NCBI RefSeq assembly: GCF_013155275.1
Contig: NZ_JABJXS010000015.1
Coordinates: forward strand, 21,309-85,308
Length of the DNA stretch: 64,000 nt
Direction: 5' to 3'
From: Brenneria sp. hezel4-2-4
GTDB taxonomy: Bacteria; Pseudomonadota; Gammaproteobacteria; Enterobacterales; Enterobacteriaceae
Position 1 is the stretch's first letter; every line of letters starts with the position of its first letter. The translations under genes and the position numbers were made by a program. Below, piece by piece: positions 31,079 through 40,162 of this stretch. The notes below the pieces were generated by a model that was not told the origin of the DNA, did no database searches, and saw nothing but the letters and a program-made list of their open reading frames with translations.

Positions 31079-31120
31079 GCGCACCGCTTTCCGTTCTTTA
31101 ACATTCCAGTGGACAATACC

Positions 31121-31924
31121 ATGCATCCGATGCTCAACATCGCTATACGCGCTGCGCGTAAAGGCGGTAATTTAATTGCTAAAAATTACGAAACCCCTGA
31201 CGCCGTAGAAGCCAGTCAAAAAGGCAATAATGATTTTGTCACCAACGTTGACCGGGATGCCGAGCGTCTGATCATTGAAGTCATCCGTAAGTCTTATCCG
31301 CAGCACACCATCATTGGTGAAGAGTGCGGCGAGCTGGTCGGCGACGATCGGGATGTGCAATGGGTTATCGATCCACTGGATGGCACCACCAATTTTATCA
31401 AACGCCTGCCGCACTTCGCGGTTTCCATCGCCGTGCGCATGAAAGGCCGCACTGAAGTTGCCGTAGTTTACGATCCCATGCGTAATGAACTGTTCACCGC
31501 CACCCGCGGTCAGGGCGCGCAGTTGAACGGTTATCGTCTGCGCAGCAGTAATGCCCGCGATCTGGACGGCACAATATTGGCTACCGGTTTCCCGTTCAAA
31601 GCGAAACAACACGCGAAAAGCTATATCAACATTCTCGAAGCCCTGTTTACCCAATGCGCGGACTTCCGCCGTACGGGTTCCGCCGCGCTGGATCTGGCCT
31701 ATGTTGCCGCCGGCCGCGTTGACGGATTCTTTGAAATCGGCCTGAAGCCCTGGGATTTTGCCGGCGGCGAACTGCTGGTGCGTGAAGCGGGCGGCGTGGT
31801 AACCGACTTCGTCGGCGGTCACAACTATCTTTCTTCCGGTAACCTGATCGCGGGTAATCCACGCGTCGTCAAATCCCTGCTGGCAACCATCCGCGACGAA
31901 CTTAGCGACGCGTTGAAACGTTAA
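31121..31924 (+). CDS. suhB: Inositol-1-monophosphatase / Nus factor SuhB
   Basis: Mg-dependent inositol monophosphatase-fold protein that in E. coli also acts with NusA/NusG in rRNA antitermination and 30S maturation. From the ATG at 31121 the product has 267 residues (E. coli length). The metal-binding motif WVIDPLDGTTNF and the C-terminal WDFAGGELLVREAGG are intact. It is divergent from trmJ. A terminator follows. Confidence 0.97.
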   Translation: MHPMLNIAIRAARKGGNLIAKNYETPDAVEASQKGNNDFVTNVDRDAERLIIEVIRKSYPQHTIIGEECGELVGDDRDVQWVIDPLDGTTNFIKRLPHFAVSIAVRMKGRTEVAVVYDPMRNELFTATRGQGAQLNGYRLRSSNARDLDGTILATGFPFKAKQHAKSYINILEALFTQCADFRRTGSAALDLAYVAAGRVDGFFEIGLKPWDFAGGELLVREAGGVVTDFVGGHNYLSSGNLIAGNPRVVKSLLATIRDELSDALKR

Positions 31925-31936
31925 TCGTCCCCCCTC

Positions 31937-31990
31937 GTTGGTCGCGTCAGCTGTCTGGCGTACGCGACCAACGTGACTATTTTTCTTTCC
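31937..31990 (+). terminator. Intrinsic terminator of suhB
   Basis: A perfect 11-bp stem (GTTGGTCGCGT / ACGCGACCAAC, 31937-31947 with 31962-31972) is followed by a T-rich tract ending ATTTTTCTTT. It starts 12 bases after the suhB stop. Confidence 0.8.
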
Positions 31991-32030
31991 GCCTGAATCC
32001 GGTATACACATTGCCTGACTTTAATATGAT

Positions 32031-32049
32031 GATAATAGTTATCAGAATC
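32031..32049 (+). promoter_or_regulatory. Predicted Fur box upstream of the iron ABC importer
   Basis: GATAATAGTTATCAGAATC matches the 19-bp Fur consensus GATAATGATAATCATTATC at 14 of 19 positions. It lies about 107 bases upstream of the permease gene. It implies iron-repressed expression; binding is inferred. Confidence 0.7.
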
Positions 32050-32155
32050 ATTACAATTGATAGCATTGTTATTGAGGATTGATGTGCCCTCGCCTGCGCG
32101 ATCGGGATCATCCGTTGCAACGCGCGGCGCCGGGAAAAAAGATGAGTAATTTTTC

Positions 32156-33238
32156 ATGAGTGTGACGACTGAACCGAATATCCGCGATGCCGCCAACGAT
32201 AACAGCGCCGTTATAGACGACTATCGCGCTATTATCCGGCGTCGCGTGGTTATCATGACGATACTACTGTTGATTATTTTCGGCTCTTTGCTGCTGGACT
32301 TCACCATGGGGCCTTCGGGACTCTCGCTGGAAGTGTTATGGCAGGCGCTGACCGATCCCGCCAGCGCCGATGCGGGCACCCGCGTTATCGTCTGGGATAT
32401 CCGTCTGCCTTATGCGCTGATGGCGATTATCGTCGGGCTGTCACTGGGTCTGGCCGGCGCGGAAATGCAAACCATCCTGAATAACCCGCTGGCCAGCCCC
32501 TTTACGCTGGGCGTGTCGTCAGCGGCCGCATTTGGCGCGGCCCTCGCCATCGTGCTGGGCATCGGTATTCCCGGTATTCCGGCCCAGTGGTTTATTTCCG
32601 CCAATGCTTTTTTGTTTGCCCTGCTTGCCGCGCTGCTGCTGGACGGTATTACCCGCTGGACACAGGTCTCCACCTCCGGCGTGGTGTTGTTCGGCATCGC
32701 CCTGGTGTTTACCTTTAATGCGCTGGTGTCGATGCTGCAATTCATCGCCAATGAAGACACGCTGCAAGGATTGGTCTTCTGGACGATGGGCAGTCTGGCG
32801 CGCGCGTCCTGGGAAAAACTGGGGATTCTGCTGCTGGTGCTGATCGCCGTTATGCCGTTGTCGTTCATGAATTCCTGGAAACTCACCGCCTTGAGACTGG
32901 GTGAAGATCGCGCCGTCAGTTTTGGCATCAATGTGCGCCGGTTACGTTTGGCGACGCTGCTGCGCATCAGTATTCTGTCGGCATTGTCAGTGGCTTTCGT
33001 CGGCCCGATCGGCTTTATTGGCCTGGTCGCGCCGCACATTGCCCGGATGATATTTGGCGAAGATCACCGGTTTTATCTGCCGGCCAGCGCGCTAGTGGGG
33101 GCGCTGGTGCTTTCACTGGCCTCCGTGGCCTCGAAAAACCTGATCCCCGGGGTGATTATTCCGGTCGGCATCGTCACCTCGCTGGTCGGCGTGCCGTTCT
33201 TCCTCAGCATCATTCTGCGTCACAGAGGAAATGTATGA
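32156..33238 (+). CDS. Iron-complex ABC transporter permease (FecCD family)
   Basis: Inner-membrane permease of a siderophore/heme-type importer (BtuC/FecCD family). The 360-residue protein has about ten membrane segments after a cytoplasmic N-terminal arm of about 30 residues. Family hallmarks include RLPYALMAIIVGLSLGLAGAEMQ, NNPLASPFTLGVSSAA and GPIGFIGLVAPHIARM, the loop that contacts the ATPase. Only one permease gene is present, so the channel is probably a homodimer. Its stop overlaps the start of the ATPase gene by four bases. The ligand cannot be read from sequence. Confidence 0.92.
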   Translation: MSVTTEPNIRDAANDNSAVIDDYRAIIRRRVVIMTILLLIIFGSLLLDFTMGPSGLSLEVLWQALTDPASADAGTRVIVWDIRLPYALMAIIVGLSLGLAGAEMQTILNNPLASPFTLGVSSAAAFGAALAIVLGIGIPGIPAQWFISANAFLFALLAALLLDGITRWTQVSTSGVVLFGIALVFTFNALVSMLQFIANEDTLQGLVFWTMGSLARASWEKLGILLLVLIAVMPLSFMNSWKLTALRLGEDRAVSFGINVRRLRLATLLRISILSALSVAFVGPIGFIGLVAPHIARMIFGEDHRFYLPASALVGALVLSLASVASKNLIPGVIIPVGIVTSLVGVPFFLSIILRHRGNV

Positions 33239-34035
33239 GTAATCAGACACCGTCGGGATTACGCGTATCTCATTTCTGCGCCGGTTATCCCAAGCGCCAG
33301 GTGATTCGCGATCTGTCCGTTCCCTTGCTGCCCCGGGGGAAAATTACCGTCTTGCTGGGGCCGAACGGCAGCGGTAAATCCACGCTGTTGCGCGCCATGG
33401 CCGGATTAAACCCGTCACAGGGCGAACTCTGGCTGGATGACGACAACCTGATGCAACTGCCGTTTGCCAAACGGGCGGAAAAAGTGGTTTATCTGCCGCA
33501 GTCTTTACCGCCCGGCGTACATCTGCACGTATTGGAATCCATTATTGTCGCCCAGCGCGCCTCTGGCGGCCTGCATAGCGCCAATAGTCAGGCTGAGGTG
33601 ATGACGCTGCTCAAGCGGTTGGGCATCGAACATCTGGCGCTAAGCTACCTGGATCAGCTTTCCGGCGGACAAAAACAATTGGTCGGGCTGGCGCAGTCAT
33701 TAATTCGTCAGCCGTCGCTATTATTATTGGATGAACCCCTCAGCGCATTGGATCTGAATTACCAGTTCCATGTCATGGATCTGGTTCGCCGGGAAACACG
33801 CCAGCGCGGCATCATTACGATTGTCGTGGTGCATGATATCAACATTGCGTTACGCCACGGCGACCACGTGCTGATGCTGCAAAATGGCAACCTGATTGCC
33901 GATGGGGCGCCGGCCGAGGTTATCAGTCCGGCGAGTCTGGCTGAGGTCTATGGCGTCAAAGGACGTATCGAACGTTGCTCACAGGGTGTGCCGCAGGTGA
34001 TTATCGACGGATTGGTCACCGAACCCACCGTTTAA
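33235..34035 (+). CDS. Iron-complex ABC transporter ATP-binding protein
   Basis: Cytoplasmic ATPase of the same importer. The 266-residue protein has the Walker A motif GPNGSGKST, the Q-loop near VYLPQSLPPG, the signature LSGGQKQL, Walker B LLLLDEPLSALD and the switch His in VVVHDINIA. It overlaps the permease gene by four bases (ATGA), indicating coupled translation. It ends just before a terminator shared with the convergent binding-protein gene. Confidence 0.94.
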   Translation: MSNQTPSGLRVSHFCAGYPKRQVIRDLSVPLLPRGKITVLLGPNGSGKSTLLRAMAGLNPSQGELWLDDDNLMQLPFAKRAEKVVYLPQSLPPGVHLHVLESIIVAQRASGGLHSANSQAEVMTLLKRLGIEHLALSYLDQLSGGQKQLVGLAQSLIRQPSLLLLDEPLSALDLNYQFHVMDLVRRETRQRGIITIVVVHDINIALRHGDHVLMLQNGNLIADGAPAEVISPASLAEVYGVKGRIERCSQGVPQVIIDGLVTEPTV

Positions 34036-34054
34036 TCAGCCTGATTGAATTAAT

Positions 34055-34092
34055 AAAAAAAGCGCCGACCATTTTCTGTCAGCGCTTTTTTT
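34055..34092. terminator. Bidirectional intrinsic terminator between importer arms
   Basis: A run of seven A, GCGC, a short loop region with a partial inner stem, GCGC and a T run read the same way on both strands. It can end both the plus-strand ABC operon and the minus-strand binding-protein gene. Confidence 0.85.
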
Positions 34093-34102
34093 TATCCGTC
34101 AG

Positions 34103-35230
34103 TCAGGATTTTGCCGGCAGCGTCACCCAGTAACCCGGCTGATAAGGCAACGGCAGGAACTTCTCATGAAAAGTACGGAACGTGGCATCGGGATCGATAT
34201 CGCTGAATAATTCAGGATGCAGCCATTTTGCCATCACCTGAATCGCCACAAATTGATAAGGACTATCATAGAACTGGTGCCAGATGGCATGCGCATTGCC
34301 GTTGCTGGCGACCGGCAGCGTTTTAAACGCCGCCCGCTCCATCAGCTTTTGCAAACGCTGCAAAGCGACTTTCTGGTCTGCGCCGGGGCCGACGCCCACC
34401 CAACCGTTAGCCGTATTGTAGTTTTCCCAATTGGCGCCGGTCACAATGACGACGTCCGGCCGTGCGCTGATGATCTGTTCCGGGTTGAGCGTACCGAAAG
34501 TACCGGGGATCAGATCCTTGGCGATGTTCTCTCCCCCGGCGACGTCAACCATGCGCCCGAAATTTTCGTTGCCGAACGACATACAGCATTCATCTTCATA
34601 GCCGCCCGCGCGATCGATCATTACTTTCGGGCGAGGCCCCTGATAATTTTTCAAACGTTCAGTGACTATTTCAATCTGCTGGCGACGGAACTGAATAATC
34701 TCATCCGCGCGCTGAGGCTTACCCAGCAGTTGTCCCATGATGTGAATGCTTTTTTCCGCATTCTCAAACGGCTTTTCGCGAAAATCGATAAACACCACCG
34801 GAATACCCAATGAGCCGAGTTTCTCAATCAGCTTGCCTTCGTCGGTCGCCGCTTTGGATTCCAGATTCATCAGCACCAGATCGGGCTTTAACGTCAGCGC
34901 CTGCTCAACGTTGAAGGTGCCGTCTTTGGCCCCGCCAAAGGTCGGCAGCTTTTTGATTTCCGGATATTTGTTTTCATAGGCCAGATAGCCATCGTAATCG
35001 GCTTTCGGCAGATCGTCACGCCAGCCCACCACGCGCTGGAACGGCGCCTCGGTATCGAAAGCCGCCAGCAGATATATTTGCCGCCCCTCGCCTAAAATGA
35101 TCCGTTTAACCTCCGATTTCATTTCAACCTTTCTGCCCGTGACATCCTCAATAACTATCGGGGCGGCGCTGACGGCAAAAACGCTGCTTAAGCTCAACAT
35201 GGCGACAACCGAACACAGCCATTTTCTCAT
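34103..35230 (-). CDS. Periplasmic iron-complex substrate-binding protein
   Basis: Class III periplasmic binding protein (FepB/FhuD/BtuF-like), probably feeding the convergent permease/ATPase pair. The 375-residue precursor has a Sec signal peptide (about residues 1-22, MRKWLCSVVAMLSLSSVF, cleavage near SAA-AP). The family fold follows: PIVIEDVTGRKVEMKSEV, a first lobe with NVEQALTLKPDLVLM and a second lobe with NPEQIISARPDVVIVTG. A Cys pair (DECCMSFGNENFG) is unusual. A Fur-like box lies upstream. No TonB receptor is seen in this window, so the outer-membrane step is encoded elsewhere. Confidence 0.9.
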   Translation of the reverse strand: MRKWLCSVVAMLSLSSVFAVSAAPIVIEDVTGRKVEMKSEVKRIILGEGRQIYLLAAFDTEAPFQRVVGWRDDLPKADYDGYLAYENKYPEIKKLPTFGGAKDGTFNVEQALTLKPDLVLMNLESKAATDEGKLIEKLGSLGIPVVFIDFREKPFENAEKSIHIMGQLLGKPQRADEIIQFRRQQIEIVTERLKNYQGPRPKVMIDRAGGYEDECCMSFGNENFGRMVDVAGGENIAKDLIPGTFGTLNPEQIISARPDVVIVTGANWENYNTANGWVGVGPGADQKVALQRLQKLMERAAFKTLPVASNGNAHAIWHQFYDSPYQFVAIQVMAKWLHPELFSDIDPDATFRTFHEKFLPLPYQPGYWVTLPAKS

Positions 35231-35256
35231 TATTCCCTTCTCCGGTTAAGGTTATA

Positions 35257-35275
35257 AATAATAACCATTATCATT
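35257..35275 (-). promoter_or_regulatory. Predicted Fur box upstream of the binding-protein gene
   Basis: The minus-strand 19-mer AATGATAATGGTTATTATT contains the inverted 7-1-7 core TGATAAT / GTTATTA typical of Fur sites. It lies 27 bases upstream of the start codon, so it could block the promoter directly. Confidence 0.7.
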
Positions 35276-35348
35276 TGCGCCGGATGATATAGCGTTGATG
35301 TTAAACACGGCAATCTATTTTTATAAATGCGTTAAGAAAACGTAAAGA

Positions 35349-36398
35349 CTAGCCAGAGAAAGGACGGATGCCGACGCTGATTGCAGGTTGCGCACTCAAA
35401 TACAACAGTACGCCGGTTCCAAGCAGAATAAGGCCGCCGACCAGTGACAGCAGCGGCCAGGCGACGCGCTGCCAGGCGGGCGGCGTACGGTGACGACTCA
35501 AACGTTCAATGAAACCACGGCAATAAAACACCAGCATCGCCAGCGCCGAGATAGTCAATGCCGTTCCCAACGCCATAGCCAGCGCCGAAGCCACGCCCCA
35601 GAGAAAAACCCCAATCACTTTGGAAAACAGCAGCACCAATATGGCTCCGGAACAAGGACGCATGCCCATCGCCAACACGATCGCCAAACGCGTACGCCAG
35701 CTACTGGCTCGGCTGAGTTCATCATGGTCGGGCAGGTGCCGATGCCCGCATCCACAATGTTCATCATGTTGATGAGGCCTGGCATGCTTGAACGGGATCG
35801 CCGGACGACTGCCAGACGGCGTGACCCGCAAAATAGCCGGCGATCGGGGTCGCCGGAAGATAGCGGCGTATAATCGTTTCGTCGCACGGAAACACAGCGC
35901 CGCGCCCAACAAGGCGATCAAGATGAAACTGCCCTTCTCCATCCAGAAACTGCTGTTATGCAGCGTCCGGCTGGAAAGCTGTAAAAAAACCAGCACCACG
36001 GTAACCAGCAGCACCGCCACTAATCCCTGAACCAGGGAAGCGGCAAACGTCAGCTTCAGGCTGCTTTTCAATTTCGACGGATGGGTGGCAAGATAGGTCA
36101 TGATGATCACCTTGCCATGACCCGGCCCGACGGCATGTATCACGCCATAAAGCAGGCTGAAAACCATCAGACCGAGTCCGGCCTGCTGCGGCCGGGATGC
36201 GACCATTTGCAGCAAATGCGCCATCTGCTGGTGTAACGATTTCTGCCAGACCGCGCTTTGCAGCAGTATTTGCGGCCAATAGCCCAGCACCCAGTAAAAC
36301 GTCAGCGCCAGCAACAGCAGAAACAGCCACAGCGGCCATAGACCAGACAAGCGGCTAAAAAACCCTCGCTGACGCGGGGCGTCCATATTCAATGACAT
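35349..36398 (-). CDS. zevB: ZevB-like NicO-family zinc/nickel/cobalt permease
   Basis: Polytopic inner-membrane protein (349 residues) of the NicO/RcnA superfamily. It has the motif HAVGPGHGKVI near residue 89 and GMRPCSGAILVL in the second half. A cytosolic or periplasmic metal-binding loop rich in His and Cys (HARPHQHDEHCGCGHRHLPD) lies at about 205-225. It follows a DUF1007 gene with a 10-base overlap. This pairing matches zevAB of Haemophilus influenzae, a zinc utilisation system. A Zur-like operator upstream of the pair supports zinc over nickel or cobalt. Direction of transport is not proven by sequence. Confidence 0.82.
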   Translation of the reverse strand: MSLNMDAPRQRGFFSRLSGLWPLWLFLLLLALTFYWVLGYWPQILLQSAVWQKSLHQQMAHLLQMVASRPQQAGLGLMVFSLLYGVIHAVGPGHGKVIIMTYLATHPSKLKSSLKLTFAASLVQGLVAVLLVTVVLVFLQLSSRTLHNSSFWMEKGSFILIALLGAALCFRATKRLYAAIFRRPRSPAILRVTPSGSRPAIPFKHARPHQHDEHCGCGHRHLPDHDELSRASSWRTRLAIVLAMGMRPCSGAILVLLFSKVIGVFLWGVASALAMALGTALTISALAMLVFYCRGFIERLSRHRTPPAWQRVAWPLLSLVGGLILLGTGVLLYLSAQPAISVGIRPFSG

Positions 36399-37048
36399 TG
36401 CAACGTCACCCGCTGGGCAAACTGTTTACCCAGCTCCATATCCTCGCCCGGGGCATCCTCTTTATCCAGCGAGAGGGCGTATGCCTGTAAATCCGCATTC
36501 GGTTCAGGCGTCGTCAGCGTGGTTTTACAGCGCGCGGCGAGCGGGGCCGACAACCTGATGGCGCGATCATTTTCATAAAACATAGCGACAAAATAGGTGG
36601 GATCATAAGTGGAGATCAGCAACGGTTTACCCATTAACGGCTGGGGATGGGCCAGCGGTAATACAAATTCCAGTACCGCCTGATTTCCCTGGCGGGAAAG
36701 GCGATATTCCGTCGGTACTGACTTATAGGGCACAGGCTGCTCATCCCGGTAAATATCGGTGAAATAATGCTGCCCCAGGACATTGGCCATCACTTCGGCA
36801 GCCAGTTTCTTCCATATTTCAGAATCTTTTTCCGCCGCGCCGGCATCGTACAGCAGGTCGGCAGAGGTAATAGGATCCATCGTCCACTGCATGCGCAAAC
36901 CGGTAATGCGTTCATTCTGACTTTCAACGGTGGTTTGCATATCGATAAAGCTATGGGGATGGGCAAAAACCGGCTGGCTGATTACCATACCGGCTATCAG
37001 TAACATTAGCCGCCTGCGCCCGCGCTTAAAAATGTTATAATGTAACAT
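36389..37048 (-). CDS. zevA: ZevA-like periplasmic DUF1007 protein
   Basis: A 219-residue DUF1007 protein with an N-terminal export signal: the basic stretch KRGRRR, hydrophobic LMLLIAGMVISQPVFA, cleavage before HPHSF. The mature protein starts with a His-containing HPHSFIDMQTT segment typical of DUF1007 and probably binds metal. The start at 37048 is supported by GAGAAG upstream and by the charged n-region; an internal ATG at codon 15 would leave a weaker signal. A Zur-like box covers the start codon. It overlaps zevB by 10 bases and presumably works with it in zinc handling. Confidence 0.8.
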   Translation of the reverse strand: MLHYNIFKRGRRRLMLLIAGMVISQPVFAHPHSFIDMQTTVESQNERITGLRMQWTMDPITSADLLYDAGAAEKDSEIWKKLAAEVMANVLGQHYFTDIYRDEQPVPYKSVPTEYRLSRQGNQAVLEFVLPLAHPQPLMGKPLLISTYDPTYFVAMFYENDRAIRLSAPLAARCKTTLTTPEPNADLQAYALSLDKEDAPGEDMELGKQFAQRVTLQCH

Positions 37049-37050
37049 AA
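37031..37050 (-). promoter_or_regulatory. Predicted Zur box overlapping the zevA start codon
   Basis: The plus-strand sequence AATGTTATAATGTAACATAA closely matches the enterobacterial Zur consensus core AATGTTATAATATAACATT. It is an imperfect palindrome (TGTTATAATGTAACA). It covers the zevA ATG at 37046-37048, so repressor binding would block the earliest coding region. A promoter would then lie in the 50 bases between hcaT and zevA. Confidence 0.75.
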
Positions 37051-37101
37051 TCTTCTCGTAGCAATATTCTTACCGGCGATCGGGTAATGAGCGCCGCGCG
37101 A

Positions 37102-38250
37102 TCAGCGTGTCTGGCGACTGACGGAAGGACGAATAAACAACGCCGGTATCGCCAGCATCGCCATGACCCAAAACGTGCCGCTCCGTAAATATTCAAACAG
37201 GAAACCGGACACCATGGTCATGATCGCGATACTGCCGCCCATCGCCAAGGCCGAATAAACCGCCTGGAGGCGCAAAATATCTCCTCCGGTTCGAGCGGCG
37301 ATAAAGCGCATTGCCGCCAGATGACACACCGTGAACGTGCCGCAATGCAATATCTGTATCACAACCAGCCACGGAAGCGCTACCGTGGCCCCCATCAGTC
37401 CCCAGCGAACGACGCCGCACACGGCGGAAAGCAACAATAATTGCCGGGCGCTCCAGCGCCGGAACAAACGCTGGCTAAAAGTAAACACCACTATTTCCGC
37501 CACCACGCCCAACGACCAGAGATAGCCGATAATCGACGCGGAATAGCCGGCGTCCTGCCAGTAAATCACGCTGAAACCGTAGTAAGCCGCATGCGCGCCC
37601 TGCAATAAAGAAACGCAGAGCAAAAAACGCCATACGGAAGGCTCGCACAGCAACGTTTTCCAGGGAGTAACCGCCGCAGACTGCGCTGAGGATGCGGCTG
37701 CCAGCGGCATCACGCTGGGACGGAATAGCATACATAAAAACATGGCTATCAAGCCGGCGCTCAGCACCGCCAGAATCGCCGGATGTCCCCATGCCGCGAC
37801 CAGTTCACCGGTGACCGCGGAACCGATAACAAACGCGATAGAACCCCAGACGCGCACCTTGCCATAATCCATGACAATCTGCCGCTGCCAGGTCGCCGCC
37901 AACGCATCCGTTAGCGGCACCAGCGGGGCGAAAAACAGATTAAAACCAATCATCACCAACATCAGCCACAGCCAGGCATTGCCAAGCCAGAAACCGACCG
38001 ATAACCCCAGCGTCAGCAACGCCAACGCCCGTAACACCGTAATCAGTTTCGACGGATCTTTCACGCTGGGGGTAATCACCAGACTACCGACAAAACGGGC
38101 AATCAAACCCGCTCCCAGCAGCATCCCGATCGATTCGGCGGAAAGGCCCTCGCCTTTTAGCCAGCCGCCCCAGAACGGCAGAAATATGCCATAGCAAAAA
38201 AAGTACGTGAAATAACTTAACGCCAGCCAACGCGTTGATTGCAGAACCAT
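37102..38250 (-). CDS. hcaT: 3-phenylpropionate MFS transporter HcaT
   Basis: Major facilitator superfamily transporter of 382 residues with twelve predicted membrane segments. It begins STRWLALSYFTYFFCYGIFLPFWGGWL (in part), the LacY-like nucleoside/phenylpropionate permease pattern. It fits E. coli HcaT in length and in position near suhB. The hca catabolic genes are not in this window, so the physiological substrate here is uncertain. zevA follows 53 bases downstream with its own operator. Confidence 0.85.
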   Translation of the reverse strand: MVLQSTRWLALSYFTYFFCYGIFLPFWGGWLKGEGLSAESIGMLLGAGLIARFVGSLVITPSVKDPSKLITVLRALALLTLGLSVGFWLGNAWLWLMLVMIGFNLFFAPLVPLTDALAATWQRQIVMDYGKVRVWGSIAFVIGSAVTGELVAAWGHPAILAVLSAGLIAMFLCMLFRPSVMPLAAASSAQSAAVTPWKTLLCEPSVWRFLLCVSLLQGAHAAYYGFSVIYWQDAGYSASIIGYLWSLGVVAEIVVFTFSQRLFRRWSARQLLLLSAVCGVVRWGLMGATVALPWLVVIQILHCGTFTVCHLAAMRFIAARTGGDILRLQAVYSALAMGGSIAIMTMVSGFLFEYLRSGTFWVMAMLAIPALFIRPSVSRQTR

Positions 38251-38314
38251 GACGCCTCCCTTTTCTCGCTGGCTACTCTGTCAGAGTGCGTCCCCTGGCG
38301 CAATGCGTATTCGT

Positions 38315-38343
38315 CATAAAAAACGCCAGCCCAAAGGCTGGCG
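38315..38343 (-). terminator. Intrinsic terminator of glyA
   Basis: A perfect 8-bp stem CGCCAGCC / GGCTGGCG with a 4-nt loop is followed on the minus strand by TTTTTTATG. A classic terminator 48 bases after the glyA stop. Confidence 0.9.
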
Positions 38344-38390
38344 CTTCTACGTACGCCCCGGCAGACGACAACCGGGGGAAAATCTTCGGA

Positions 38391-39644
38391 TTAGGCGTAA
38401 ACCGGGAAACGGGCGCAGATATCCAATACTTTTTGTTTGGTACGCTCGATAGTGGCTTCATCGTTGATGTTGTCCAGAACATCACAGATCCAGCCGGCCA
38501 GTTCGCGCACTTCCGCTTCTTTAAAGCCGCGACGGGTGGCGGCCGGCGTACCGATACGCACGCCAGAGGTCACGAACGGGCTTTTGGGATCGTTCGGCAC
38601 GCTGTTTTTGTTAACCGTGATATTCGCACGGCCTAAAGCCGCATCGGCATCTTTACCGGTGATGTTTTTATTTACCAGATCCAGCAGGAACAGATGGTTG
38701 CTGGTGCCGCCGGAAACCACGTCATAGCCACGGGACAGGAATACGTCGACCATCGCCTTGGCATTTTTCGCAACCTGCTGCTGGTAAACCTTGAACTCAG
38801 GCTCCATCGCTTCTTTCAACGCCACCGCTTTACCGGCGATGACGTGCATCAGCGGGCCGCCTTGTCCACCGGGGAATACCGCGGAATTCAGTTTCTTATA
38901 CAGATCTTCGTCGCCGCCCTTCGCCAGAATCAGACCGCCGCGCGGGCCGGCCAGCGTTTTGTGGGTGGTGGTGGTCACGATGTGCGCATGCGGAACCGGG
39001 TTCGGATACACGTCAGCGGCAATCAGACCGGCGACGTGCGCCATATCCACGAACAAATAGGCGCCGATGCTGTCGGCGATTTCGCGCATTTTGGCCCAGT
39101 CGACAATACCGGAATAGGCGGAGAAACCACCGACGATCATTTTGGGTTTATGGGTGCGAGCCAGTTCGGCCATCTCTTCGTAATCGATCTTGCCGCTTTC
39201 GTCGATGCCGTAAGGAATGACGTTGTAAAGTTTACCGGACAGGTTGACCGGCGAGCCATGAGTCAGGTGGCCGCCGTGCGCCAGATTCATCCCCAGAATG
39301 GTATCGCCCGGCTGCAATAGCGCGGTATAGACGGCAAAGTTAGCCTGAGAACCCGAGTGAGGCTGCACGTTGGCGTAATCCGCGCCGAACAGCGCCTTGG
39401 CGCGATCGATAGCCAGTTGTTCAACCACGTCCACATATTCGCAGCCGCCGTAATAACGTTTACCCGGATAACCTTCAGCATATTTGTTGGTTAGCTGAGA
39501 ACCCTGCGCTTGCATAACCCGCGGGCTGGTGTAGTTTTCTGACGCAATCAGTTCAATGTGCTCTTCCTGACGCACCACTTCTTGCTGCATTGCTTGCCAC
39601 AGGTCGGCATCATAATCGGCAATGTTCATTTCACGCTTTAACAT
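38391..39644 (-). CDS. glyA: Serine hydroxymethyltransferase
   Basis: PLP enzyme interconverting serine and glycine while charging tetrahydrofolate with one-carbon units. The 417-residue protein (E. coli length) opens [17 protein letters not shown]. The PLP lysine is in [14 protein letters not shown], and [20 protein letters not shown] and [15 protein letters not shown] are intact. The ATG at 39644 sits correctly behind CAGGAG; an ATG six bases upstream is less likely. A PurR-like box lies upstream. In E. coli hmp is divergent from glyA; here paeY takes that place. Confidence 0.98.
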   Translation of the reverse strand: MLKREMNIADYDADLWQAMQQEVVRQEEHIELIASENYTSPRVMQAQGSQLTNKYAEGYPGKRYYGGCEYVDVVEQLAIDRAKALFGADYANVQPHSGSQANFAVYTALLQPGDTILGMNLAHGGHLTHGSPVNLSGKLYNVIPYGIDESGKIDYEEMAELARTHKPKMIVGGFSAYSGIVDWAKMREIADSIGAYLFVDMAHVAGLIAADVYPNPVPHAHIVTTTTHKTLAGPRGGLILAKGGDEDLYKKLNSAVFPGGQGGPLMHVIAGKAVALKEAMEPEFKVYQQQVAKNAKAMVDVFLSRGYDVVSGGTSNHLFLLDLVNKNITGKDADAALGRANITVNKNSVPNDPKSPFVTSGVRIGTPAATRRGFKEAEVRELAGWICDVLDNINDEATIERTKQKVLDICARFPVYA

Positions 39645-39760
39645 CCGCATCTCCTGACTCAGCTAACTTGAATGTACTGGAAAATAATCACCCGTCCGGG
39701 TAGTGGCCTATAGTGTAAACCGTTTATCCCTAATGAAGATAGGTCTTGACAGAGGTTTTT

Positions 39761-39776
39761 ACGCAAACGATTAGCT
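39761..39776. promoter_or_regulatory. Predicted PurR operator upstream of glyA
   Basis: ACGCAAACGATTAGCT agrees with the PurR pattern ACGCAAACGTTTTCGT through its first nine bases and in most of the second half. It lies about 117 bases upstream of glyA, a known PurR target in E. coli. Confidence 0.6.
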
Positions 39777-39966
39777 ACAGGCGGCGCAAGGGCTGAGGAG
39801 ATTTAACCGCTCGGGCGGGAAACGGAATTTTCTTCATTTCCAACCTGTTTTTTCTTCACGTTGCGGCCACGATACAACCTCTCCGCTGTCGATGTGGATC
39901 ACACTTTAATCAGTTCGCTCCGCGCCATTTTGAGAATAAGGAGGTGAATCACAGCAGAATACCCAT

Positions 39967-39989
39967 AATATGAAATATTATTTCATTTT
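39967..39989 (+). promoter_or_regulatory. Predicted KdgR operator upstream of paeY-pemA
   Basis: The core TGAAA-TATTA-TTTCA (39971-39985) is the palindrome seen in KdgR boxes (consensus AATGAAACANTGTTTCATT), with AT-rich flanks. KdgR represses pectin-degradation genes in soft-rot bacteria. The site is about 175 bases before paeY. Confidence 0.7.
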
Positions 39990-40162
39990 TAATGAATAAT
40001 GATTTCGCATGATTATGAGACCGCGCCCTTGCTTCAATTAGGTGCATAATAACCGCCCGGACTTTTCAACAAATTTGGCTCAAGGGATCACGGCCTTTAT
40101 CCAACCCCCCGTGAAACCTGCAAAAAATGTTTTCGATTCTGCAACAAGGGATATGTCTAATC

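Larger units (their letters stand above)
39645..40162. other. Divergent control region between glyA and paeY
   Basis: About 518 bases without a credible gene. It holds a PurR-like box for glyA (39761-39776), a sequence with one exact CRP half-site (TCACA in GTGGATCACACT near 39893-39905) and a KdgR-type box (39967-39989). The right half is AT-rich, as expected for a pectinase-type promoter. Short open frames inside are not convincing. Confidence 0.6.

Noticed and set aside
39885..39905. CRP site upstream of paeY
   Set aside because: Only one half-site (TCACA) is good; the other half at correct spacing matches poorly, so it is noted in the region description and not called as a site.
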